From Clostridia bacterium (GTDB lineage: Bacteria > Bacillota > Clostridia > Oscillospirales > CAG-272), in assembly GCA_017451975.1 (NCBI GenBank), contig JAFTNI010000133.1:1-15250 (forward strand): 15,250 bases of DNA, written 5' to 3'. How positions within the stretch are numbered: the first letter of the stretch is position 1; each line of letters starts with the position of its first letter. The notes under the pieces are model-generated. The model was not told the origin of the DNA, ran no database searches, and saw only the letters and a program-made list of their open reading frames with translations. Both the position numbers and the translations under genes were made by a program. Positions 1 through 6,478 of the stretch are shown one piece after another.

Positions 1-902
1 CAGGCCCCTCTGCGGGCAAGCTCGTTCGCCCCTCCGACGGCAAGCACCCCCATACAATAGTTTTCGTACAGTGCGTTGGCTCCCGTTGCGCTTCTTGCGC
101 AGAGAAGGGCAAGGAATATTGCTCCAAGATCTGCTGTATGTACACGGCTAAGCACGCAATGCTTACGAGAGATAAATACCCGGATACAGACGTATACGTA
201 TTCTATATCGACGTAAGAACGCCCGGCAAGAACTTCGATGAATTCTACCGCCGCGCAGTTGAAGAATACGGCGTTAAATACATTAAAGGCATGGTTGGCA
301 AGGTTACGCCCGAGGGCGATAAGCTCAAGGTTCAGGCTTCCGACCTCATTGCAAACAAACAGCTCCATATAGATGCCGACCTCGTTGTTCTCGCTGCGGC
401 TATCGAACCCGATAAAACCGCGCGCTCCCTTGCAACGATGCTCACGGCAAGCATGGATACAAACGATTTCTTCACGGAAGCTCACCCGAAGCTCCGCCCC
501 GTAGAAAGCCCCACAGCGGGCGTGTTCCTCTCCGGTGCGTGCCAGGGCCCGAAGGATATACCCGAAACTGTTTCTCAGGCAGGCGCGGCGGCATCCAAGG
601 TTATCGGCCTTCTCGCGAAGGATAAGCTTACGGGTAACCCCTGCGTTGCACGCTCCAACGAGCTTATGTGTAACGGTTGCTCCTCTTGCGAAAGAGTATG
701 CCCGTACGGCGCTATTACTTATGAAGATAAAGAATTCCGTATGCCCGACAGAACAACGAAGATAAGACGTGTGGCAGTTGTTAACCCCGCAGTTTGCCAG
801 GGTTGCGGTGCGTGCACGGTTGCTTGCCCGTCCGGTGCTATGGATCTTAACGGATTTACAACTTCTCAGATTATGGCGGAGGTAGATGCAATATGCAAGT
901 AA
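1..902 (+). CDS. hdrA: HdrA-like flavin/iron-sulfur subunit, 5' end outside window
   Basis: This is the C-terminal 299 residues of a heterodisulfide reductase subunit A-type protein. The frame is open to the left edge (first full codon at base 3), so the ATG at 138 is internal. Visible hallmarks are the QCVGSR segment and the cysteine-rich YCSKICCMYTAKHA block near the left end. The family signature GACQGPKDIPETVSQA follows, and then two C-terminal [4Fe-4S] motifs: CNGCSSCERVCP (bases 669-704) and CQGCGACTVACP. HdrA proteins carry the FAD known or proposed to bifurcate electrons, and pass low-potential electrons to ferredoxin through such clusters. The next gene (MvhD family) overlaps the stop by 10 bases, and HdrA and MvhD are known interaction partners. 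The FAD-binding N-terminal region lies upstream and cannot be checked. Family assignment is secure; the acceptor in this organism is inferred. Confidence 0.93.
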   Translation, partial: GPSAGKLVRPSDGKHPHTIVFVQCVGSRCASCAEKGKEYCSKICCMYTAKHAMLTRDKYPDTDVYVFYIDVRTPGKNFDEFYRRAVEEYGVKYIKGMVGKVTPEGDKLKVQASDLIANKQLHIDADLVVLAAAIEPDKTARSLATMLTASMDTNDFFTEAHPKLRPVESPTAGVFLSGACQGPKDIPETVSQAGAAASKVIGLLAKDKLTGNPCVARSNELMCNGCSSCERVCPYGAITYEDKEFRMPDRTTKIRRVAVVNPAVCQGCGACTVACPSGAMDLNGFTTSQIMAEVDAICK

Positions 903-1327
903 AAGAATATAAACCCTTGATTGTTGCGTTTTGCTGCAACTGGTGCTCCTATGCGGGCGCCGACCTTGCTGGCAATAACCGTCTTAACTACCCGGCAGAC
1001 GTAAAGATTATAAGAGTTCCTTGCTCCTGCCGTGTTAACCCCATGTTCGTGCTCCGCGCTTTCCAGAGGGGCGCAGACGGCGTTATCATCTGCGGTTGCC
1101 ACCCCGGCGACTGCCACTACACCTCCGGCAACTATTTCACACGCCGCCGTATGGCAGCACTTTTCTCCATGCTCGATTACCTCGGCATCGAAAAGGAACG
1201 CACCCGTGTTGAGTGGGTTTCCGCCGCTGAAGGCGCGAAATTCGCCGCTACGATGAACGATTTCGCAAGCACGGTTGCAGCTCTCGGAGAAAACAAGAGA
1301 TTGGAGGATTTGAGATGCAAAAAATAA
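893..1327 (+). CDS. mvhD: MvhD/FlxD-family [2Fe-2S] electron-transfer subunit
   Basis: This 144-residue protein matches the methyl-viologen-reducing hydrogenase delta-subunit (MvhD) family, called FlxD in NADH-linked Hdr complexes. The visible family pattern is FCCNWCSYAGAD (Cys14, 15, 18), VPCSCRVNP (Cys44, 46), and then GADGVIICGCHPGDCHY with Cys67, 69 and 74. In characterised Hdr complexes MvhD binds a [2Fe-2S] cluster and hands electrons to the HdrA flavin. The ATG at 893 has a GGAGG at 878-882. The start overlaps the hdrA stop by 10 bases, and the end overlaps the next gene by 13 bases, which implies translational coupling and a fixed subunit ratio. No hydrogenase MvhA/G genes are adjacent. 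The donor is therefore more likely the FlxA-like NAD(P)H module three genes downstream. Confidence 0.93.
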   Translation: MQVKEYKPLIVAFCCNWCSYAGADLAGNNRLNYPADVKIIRVPCSCRVNPMFVLRAFQRGADGVIICGCHPGDCHYTSGNYFTRRRMAALFSMLDYLGIEKERTRVEWVSAAEGAKFAATMNDFASTVAALGENKRLEDLRCKK

Positions 1328-2310
1328 CACGCGAGCAGCTTATTGAAAAGGCTGCGGCTCTGCTCGCAGGCGGCACCGTTACGGCGGTGCTCGGCTGGAG
1401 CAAGGGTGAATTTGATTATGACGTAACTCCCGCCGTTTTCCACACGGCAGAGGAGCTTAATAAAGATTTCGTTTGGAACGATTTCTGCGGCGCAAACTTC
1501 TCTAAATACCTTGTTGCTAAAGCAGCTAAGGAAGAGGGAAAGGTTCTCGTTTTCCTCAAGCCCTGCGATACATACAGCTTCAATCAGCTCCTTACAGAGC
1601 ACAGATTTGACAGAGAAAAGGTTTATGCCGTTGGCATTCCTTGCGAAGGTATGGCAGATATTGCTAAAATTAAAGAAATTTGCGGCGAGGGTATTTCTTC
1701 TATCGATTGCGGCGAAAAAATCGCTGTTACAACGATTTACGAAGACGAGCCCGTTATGATCGACGCAAAAGACGTGCTTGCCGAAAGATGCGTAAACTGC
1801 AAGAGCAAAAAGCACGTTGCATACGATGAGCTTATGGGCGAAGAGGGAACAGTTATAGATTCTGCGCGCTTCGATGAAGTCGCGAAAATCGAGGCTATGA
1901 CACCCGATGAAAGATTTGCTTTCTGGCAGAACGAGCTTTCCCGTTGCATCCGCTGCAACGCTTGCCGCGATGCTTGCCCCGCTTGCACCTGCGAAAAATG
2001 CGTTTTCGATAACCCCAATTCCGGTGTTGAAAACAAAGCCCCCGCAAACAGCTTTGAAGAAAAAATGTTCCATATTATCAGAGCGTTCCACGTTGCGGGA
2101 CGTTGCACAGACTGCGGCGAATGCTCTCGCGTTTGCCCCCAGAATATTCCTCTCCACTTGCTCAACCGTAAGTTCATAAAGGATATGAACGAATTCTACG
2201 GCGAATACCAGGCGGGCGAAGAGGTTGGTACAAGAGCTCCGCTTGTAAACTACACAACGGGCGATATTGAACCCGGTGAGGTTTTTGACAGGAGGGATAC
2301 AGATGCGTAA
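1315..2310 (+). CDS. flxC: FlxC-like 4Fe-4S dicluster protein
   Basis: This 331-residue iron-sulfur protein has two C-terminal [4Fe-4S] motifs, CIRCNACRDACP (Cys211-221) and CTDCGECSRVCP (Cys264-274). Three extra cysteines follow the first motif directly (CPACTCEKC, Cys224, 226, 229). The N-terminal part resembles F420 hydrogenase/dehydrogenase beta-type proteins (KPCDTYSFNQLL at 82-93, VGIPCEGM at 106-113, and CVNC at 159-162). Its place between an MvhD/FlxD gene and FlxB- and FlxA-like genes fits the FlxC role, an electron relay within the NADH-oxidising arm of an Hdr-Flx complex. The GGAGG at 1303-1307 supports the ATG at 1315. It overlaps the mvhD stop by 13 bases and the next start by 8 bases. 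The fold and position are clear, but the exact subunit name is by analogy with flxABCD-hdrABC clusters, where the gene order is the reverse of this one. Confidence 0.8.
   Translation: MQKITREQLIEKAAALLAGGTVTAVLGWSKGEFDYDVTPAVFHTAEELNKDFVWNDFCGANFSKYLVAKAAKEEGKVLVFLKPCDTYSFNQLLTEHRFDREKVYAVGIPCEGMADIAKIKEICGEGISSIDCGEKIAVTTIYEDEPVMIDAKDVLAERCVNCKSKKHVAYDELMGEEGTVIDSARFDEVAKIEAMTPDERFAFWQNELSRCIRCNACRDACPACTCEKCVFDNPNSGVENKAPANSFEEKMFHIIRAFHVAGRCTDCGECSRVCPQNIPLHLLNRKFIKDMNEFYGEYQAGEEVGTRAPLVNYTTGDIEPGEVFDRRDTDA
2291..2296 (+). promoter_or_regulatory. RBS that sets the flxB start
   Basis: GGAGGG lies 6 bases before the ATG at 2303. The longer open frame from an ATG at 2267 would place 12 extra residues inside the flxC end without a ribosome binding site, so 2303 is the better start. 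Confidence 0.85.
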
Positions 2311-3328
2311 ATGTTCTCTTGATTCCGTAAATTCCGTATTTGCGGAAATTGCAAAAGCGGCTGCTCTCTATATTCCTGCAGACAGAACAGACGGTAGCGC
2401 CGTTTATACAAAATGGGAAGAGGGCGTTGTGTGGAGCAAAGCGCTCAACACAGTAAGAAGCCCCAAGGACTTTTTCTTCCCCCAGATGGAAAACCTGATG
2501 GAGTTCAGAACATCGGGCAAAAACATCGAAATCGTTGACACGAGAAGCGAAGCAGAAGATTTTGTTGTTTTCGGCGTGCGCGCGTGCGACGTAAAAAGCT
2601 TTGAAATTCTTGACAGAGTGTTCCTTACAGACCCCGTAGACAGCTACTATGCTACGAAACGCGAGCACGGCGCTATAATCTCCATGGCTTGCACAAGACC
2701 TTCCGAAACTTGCTTCTGCAAGACCTTCGGCATAGATCCCGCAGAGCCCGCAGGCGATATTTCCTGCTGGAAAACGGAAACAGAACTCTTCTTCCAGAGC
2801 AATACAGAGAAGGGTGCGGCTCTTCTTGCAAAGCTCGAAGGCGTTACGGAAGAATGCACGGAAGAAGCAGTAGATGCACAGAAGGAAAAAATAAATGCCG
2901 TTATGGCAAAGCTCCCGCTTGCTGACGTTACGACAGAAGGCTTTGGCGGCGGCAAAACGAAGGATTATTTCAACGACCCTGCTTGGGATGAGCTTTCCGA
3001 AGCTTGCCTTGGCTGCGGCACGTGCACTTTCGTTTGCCCTACATGCCAGTGCTACGATATTAAAGACTTCAACACGGGCAAAGGCGTTATAAGATACAGA
3101 TGCTGGGATTCCTGCATGTACTCCGAGTTCACAAGAATGGCTCACGGTAACAACAGACTTACCCAGAAGGAACGCTTCCGCCAGCGCTTTATGCACAAGC
3201 TCGTTTATTACCCCGAAAATAACGATGGCTTGTTCAGCTGTGTTGGTTGCGGCAGATGCCTTGCAAAATGCCCCATCTCTATGAATATAGTAAAAGTAAT
3301 GAAAAAGATCGGAGGGGAAAACAAATGA
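2303..3328 (+). CDS. flxB: FlxB/AsrA-like 4Fe-4S dicluster subunit
   Basis: This 341-residue protein resembles sulfite reductase subunit A (AsrA), the beta subunit of archaeal soluble hydrogenase, and FlxB. The N-terminal two thirds carry the GVRACDVKSF element (91-100) typical of this family. The C-terminal part has two [4Fe-4S] motifs: CLGCGTCTFVCP (Cys235-245) and CVGCGRCLAKCP (Cys313-323). Between them lie further cysteines (Cys248, 250, 267, 271). It would move electrons from the FAD of the downstream FlxA-like protein towards FlxC, FlxD and HdrA. The start at 2303 is chosen because GGAGGG sits 6 bases upstream. This start overlaps the flxC stop by 8 bases, and the stop overlaps the next start by 4 bases (ATGA). 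No siroheme-binding AsrC gene accompanies it, so a sulfite reductase role is unlikely. Confidence 0.88.
   Translation: MRKCSLDSVNSVFAEIAKAAALYIPADRTDGSAVYTKWEEGVVWSKALNTVRSPKDFFFPQMENLMEFRTSGKNIEIVDTRSEAEDFVVFGVRACDVKSFEILDRVFLTDPVDSYYATKREHGAIISMACTRPSETCFCKTFGIDPAEPAGDISCWKTETELFFQSNTEKGAALLAKLEGVTEECTEEAVDAQKEKINAVMAKLPLADVTTEGFGGGKTKDYFNDPAWDELSEACLGCGTCTFVCPTCQCYDIKDFNTGKGVIRYRCWDSCMYSEFTRMAHGNNRLTQKERFRQRFMHKLVYYPENNDGLFSCVGCGRCLAKCPISMNIVKVMKKIGGENK
3311..3317 (+). promoter_or_regulatory. RBS that sets the flxA start
   Basis: GGAGGGG lies 7 bases before the ATG at 3325. The open frame extends to an ATG at 3247, but that would add 26 residues buried in the flxB coding end. The ATGA overlap with the flxB stop at 3325-3328 also favours 3325. 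Confidence 0.87.
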
Positions 3329-4158
3329 ACAACCGTACAGAAACATTGATTCCCAAGATTGGCGTTATTACAGACGTGCGTATAGATACACCTGATATCA
3401 AAACCTTCAGAGTTGTTACGCCCGACGGTAAAAAAGCGTTCGATCACCGCCCCGGTCAGTGCGCAATGCTTTCTATCCCCGGCGTGGGCGAGGCTATGTT
3501 CTCTATAACCTCCTCCCCCACGAACACAGAATATATGGAATTTTCCATAAAGAAATGCGGCTGTGTTACAGAATGGCTCCACCAGGCAGAGGTTGGCCAG
3601 AATATCACGATAAGAGGCCCCTATGGTAATCCTTTCCCCGTAGATGACGTATTTGCAGGGAAGAACCTCCTCTTCATCGCGGGCGGTGTTGGTCTTGCAC
3701 CTCTTCGCTCCGTTATCAACTACTGCCGCCATTACCGCGACCGTTACGGTGATATTGATATCGTTTACGGTTCCAGAAGCAAAGATGACCTTCTCGACTA
3801 CAAGGAAATTATCGACGAATGGGCAGCAGACACGGGTGTGAACGTACACCTCACCATCGATAACCCCCAGGAGGGTTGGGATGGCCACGTTGGCTTCGTA
3901 CCTAACTATGTAAAAGAGCTGAATTTCGATACTAATAAGACAGCTGTTCTTTGCGGCCCGCCTATAATGATCAAGTTCACGCTCGAAGGCCTTTGCGGCT
4001 TGGGATTTGACAAAACACAGATATACACGACGCTTGAGCTTCGCATGAAGTGCGGCGTGGGCAAATGCGGCAGATGCAACGTAGGCTCTAAATACGTTTG
4101 CAAGGAAGGCCCCGTATTCCGCTGCGACGAGCTCGACGAGCTTCCGTCTGAGTATTAA
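3325..4158 (+). CDS. flxA: FlxA/AsrB-like FAD/NAD(P)H oxidoreductase with [2Fe-2S]
   Basis: This 277-residue ferredoxin-NADP reductase-type protein is the probable entry point for NAD(P)H electrons. A FAD-binding barrel comes first, with RPGQ (42-45) and FSITSSP (59-65). The NAD(P)-binding domain follows, with GGVGLAPL (120-127) and the terminal CGPP (210-213). A PyrK-like [2Fe-2S] site closes the protein: Cys243, 248, 251 and 259 in MKCGVGKCGRC and downstream. This layout is shared by AsrB, the gamma subunit of soluble archaeal hydrogenase, PyrK and FlxA. With the FlxB- and FlxC-like proteins just upstream, it would oxidise NADH or NADPH and feed MvhD and HdrA. The nucleotide preference cannot be read from the motifs alone. 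Translation appears coupled to flxB through the ATGA overlap. Confidence 0.92.
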   Translation: MNNRTETLIPKIGVITDVRIDTPDIKTFRVVTPDGKKAFDHRPGQCAMLSIPGVGEAMFSITSSPTNTEYMEFSIKKCGCVTEWLHQAEVGQNITIRGPYGNPFPVDDVFAGKNLLFIAGGVGLAPLRSVINYCRHYRDRYGDIDIVYGSRSKDDLLDYKEIIDEWAADTGVNVHLTIDNPQEGWDGHVGFVPNYVKELNFDTNKTAVLCGPPIMIKFTLEGLCGLGFDKTQIYTTLELRMKCGVGKCGRCNVGSKYVCKEGPVFRCDELDELPSEY

Positions 4159-4171
4159 AGGAGATGTAACA

Positions 4172-4846
4172 ATGGAAAAAATGGTAAATATATTCCTTTT
4201 CGGCAAAAAGTACTCCGTGCCGGAAAACCTCGCTATTATGACTGCTATGGAGTATGCAGGCTACCAGCTTGTAAGAGGTTGCGGCTGCCGCAACGGCTTC
4301 TGCGGTGCTTGCGCTACTATCTATCGCATCAAGGGCGACAGAGAGCTTCACGCTTGCCTCGCTTGCCAAACGAAGGTAGAGGACAATATGTATATTGCAA
4401 CATTGCCTTTCTTCCCGCTTGTTAAGCAGGTTTACGACATGGAGAAAATCCCTGTAAACGAAACGGTTATGATGCAGCTTTACCCCGAAATTTACGCTTG
4501 CATCGGCAGCAACGCCTGCACAAAGGCTTGCACGCAGGGGCTTAACGTAATGCAGTATATCGCATACGCTCAGCGCGGCGATTTCGAAAAATGCGCAGAA
4601 GAATCTTTCGACTGCGTGATGTGCGGCGTATGCTCCTCCAGATGCCCCGCAGGCATCTCCCACCCCCAGGTTGCAATGCTTGCAAGAAGAATCAACGGCA
4701 AGTACCTCGCGCCCGGCTGCGGACACCTTGAAGACCGCGTAAAAGAGATTAAAAACGGCGATTTCAACGACCTTATAGAAGCTCTTATGCAGAAACCCAT
4801 CGAAGAGATTAAAGAGCTTTATAACAACCGTGAAATCGAGAAATAA
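4172..4846 (+). CDS. frdB: Fumarate reductase/succinate dehydrogenase iron-sulfur-type subunit
   Basis: This 224-residue protein has the two-part plan of FrdB/SdhB. A plant-type [2Fe-2S] domain carries Cys39, 44 and 47 (CRNGFCGAC), with Cys65 in LACQTKV as the probable fourth ligand; Cys37 and Cys62 are extra. A helical dicluster domain follows, with C-x5-C-x3-C at Cys110, 116 and 120 and CVMCGVCSSRCP at Cys148-158. In E. coli FrdB and SdhB the CxxCxxCxxxCP motif comes first and the C-x5-C-x3-C motif second; here the order is reversed. It starts 13 bases after flxA with GGAG at 4160-4163, and 12 bases before the flavoprotein gene. It should carry electrons between the Hdr-Flx proteins and the flavoprotein. 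No FrdC/FrdD membrane anchor is present, which points to a soluble enzyme. Confidence 0.82.
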   Translation: MEKMVNIFLFGKKYSVPENLAIMTAMEYAGYQLVRGCGCRNGFCGACATIYRIKGDRELHACLACQTKVEDNMYIATLPFFPLVKQVYDMEKIPVNETVMMQLYPEIYACIGSNACTKACTQGLNVMQYIAYAQRGDFEKCAEESFDCVMCGVCSSRCPAGISHPQVAMLARRINGKYLAPGCGHLEDRVKEIKNGDFNDLIEALMQKPIEEIKELYNNREIEK

Positions 4847-4858
4847 GGAGGAAAAGCA

Positions 4859-6463
4859 ATGTATTCGGAAAAATTTCAGGAATCTCTTGCTGCTGTGGAA
4901 GCTGCCAGAGAAAAAAATATTGCGCTTGAGCCCACAAGAATGACGGCGGAGCAGAAGGACACAGTGCTTTCTTCTTTCCACCCCGACTATAAAACAAACG
5001 AATTTTCGGTTCTTACCATCGGCCCCAACAAGGGCGATAAGGTTCCGAAGGAGCTTGCAGCTATGCTTCAGGCTCACAGCCGCATTAAAGATGCGGAAAT
5101 CGACCTCGAAAACCCCGATTATGATACAGACGTACTCGTAATCGGCGGCGGCGGCGCGGGCGCTTCTGCAGCTATCGAAGCAGACGAAGCAGGCGCAAGC
5201 GTTATGATCGTTACAAAGCTTCGCATAGGCGACGCCAACACGATGATGGCAGAGGGCGGTATTCAGGCGGCAGATAAGCCCAACGACTCCCCTGCAATTC
5301 ACTTTGTAGACGCTTTCGGCGGCGGCCACTTCGCTGCTAAGCGCGAGCTTCTTTCCAAGCTCGTTTGCGATGCTCCCGAGGCTATCAAATGGCTCAGCGA
5401 GCTCGGCGTTGAATTCGATAAAGAAGCAGACGGCACGATGGTTACAACCCATGGCGGCGGTACTTCCCGCAAGCGTATGCACGCTGCTAAGGACTATTCC
5501 GGCGCAGAAATTATGAGAACGCTCCGCGACGAAGTTCTCAACAGAAACATTCCCGTTGTTGACTTCACGGCTGCTATCGAGCTTATCCTCGATGAAGACG
5601 GCAAGGCTGCAGGTGCAGTTCTTATGAACATGGAAACGAAGGAGCTTCTTGTTGCTAAAGCCAAAACGGTTATTATCGCAACGGGCGGTGCGGGCAGAAT
5701 GCACTACCAGGGCTTCCCCACGTCCAACCACTACGGCGCTACTGCCGACGGCCTTGTGCTCGGTTACCGCGCAGGCGCAAAGCTTCTTTATGCCGAAACA
5801 CTTCAGTATCACCCCACGGGTGTTGCGTTCCCCGAGCAGATCTTCGGTGCGCTCGTAACGGAAAAGGTTCGTTCCCTTGGTGCAAAGCTCGTTAACAAAA
5901 ACGGCGAAGTATTTATGCATCCCCTTGAAACGCGTGACGTAACTGCTGCTACTATCATCCGCGAATGCTCTGAAAGAGGTAACGGTATCGATACAGGCAA
6001 CGGCGAAGGCATCTGGCTCGATACGCCCATGATTGAAAAAATCGGTGGCGAGGGCACTATTATGAAGAGAATCCCCGCAATGTGGAGAATGTTCGATAAA
6101 TACGGCATTGATATCCGCAAAGAGCCTATTCTCATTTACCCCACGCTCCATTATCAGAACGGCGGCCTTGATATCACGGCAGACTGCATGACAACAAACG
6201 TTAAGAACCTCTTTGTTGCAGGCGAAGCTGTTGGCGGTATCCACGGTAAAAACAGACTTATGGGTAACTCGCTTCTCGACATTATAGTATTCGGCAGAAG
6301 CGCAGGTCAGAATGCAGCTAAGGCTGCAAAGGACACTACAGTAGGCAAGCTCACGCTTGACCACGTAACGGCCTTTGAAAACGAAATAACAGAAGCAGGT
6401 ATAGAAACAGAACTCGTTTCGCCCAAGCTTCTTCCTAACTACACAAATCAGAAGAGTATCTGA
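4859..6463 (+). CDS. frdA: Fumarate reductase/succinate dehydrogenase flavoprotein-type subunit
   Basis: This is a 534-residue FAD protein. After a roughly 90-residue N-terminal extension, the FAD Rossmann motif DVLVIGGGGAGASAA spans 91-105. Active-site elements of the fumarate reductase family are all present: QYHPTG (His318), TEKVRS (Thr334, Glu335, Arg338), TRD (Arg359), LHYQNGGL (His431) and KNRLMGNSL (Arg466). They correspond to E. coli FrdA His232, Thr244/Glu245, Arg287, His355 and Arg390. The position of the histidine that covalently binds FAD in membrane FrdA/SdhA is Asn127 here, so FAD is probably non-covalent, as in soluble fumarate reductases and L-aspartate oxidase. The helical C-terminal domain of FrdA is largely absent. 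L-aspartate oxidase (NadB) is the main alternative, but the adjacent FrdB-type gene and electron-transfer operon favour fumarate reduction. An AGGAGG lies 7 bases before the start. Confidence 0.85.
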   Translation: MYSEKFQESLAAVEAAREKNIALEPTRMTAEQKDTVLSSFHPDYKTNEFSVLTIGPNKGDKVPKELAAMLQAHSRIKDAEIDLENPDYDTDVLVIGGGGAGASAAIEADEAGASVMIVTKLRIGDANTMMAEGGIQAADKPNDSPAIHFVDAFGGGHFAAKRELLSKLVCDAPEAIKWLSELGVEFDKEADGTMVTTHGGGTSRKRMHAAKDYSGAEIMRTLRDEVLNRNIPVVDFTAAIELILDEDGKAAGAVLMNMETKELLVAKAKTVIIATGGAGRMHYQGFPTSNHYGATADGLVLGYRAGAKLLYAETLQYHPTGVAFPEQIFGALVTEKVRSLGAKLVNKNGEVFMHPLETRDVTAATIIRECSERGNGIDTGNGEGIWLDTPMIEKIGGEGTIMKRIPAMWRMFDKYGIDIRKEPILIYPTLHYQNGGLDITADCMTTNVKNLFVAGEAVGGIHGKNRLMGNSLLDIIVFGRSAGQNAAKAAKDTTVGKLTLDHVTAFENEITEAGIETELVSPKLLPNYTNQKSI

Positions 6464-6478
6464 AGGAGATTTTAAGCG

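Noticed and set aside
2303..4158. Anaerobic sulfite reductase AsrAB
   Set aside because: The two proteins resemble AsrA and AsrB, but no siroheme-binding AsrC follows, and the MvhD and HdrA context fits Flx subunits better.
1177..6364. Very long open frames on the minus strand opposite the hdr-flx-frd genes (up to 758 codons)
   Set aside because: They mirror the plus-strand genes, have no ribosome binding sites or recognisable motifs, and reflect the codon bias of the opposite strand.
4859..6463. L-aspartate oxidase (NadB) for NAD synthesis
   Set aside because: Length and FAD site are compatible, but there is no nadA or nadC nearby, and an FrdB-type iron-sulfur gene lies directly upstream.
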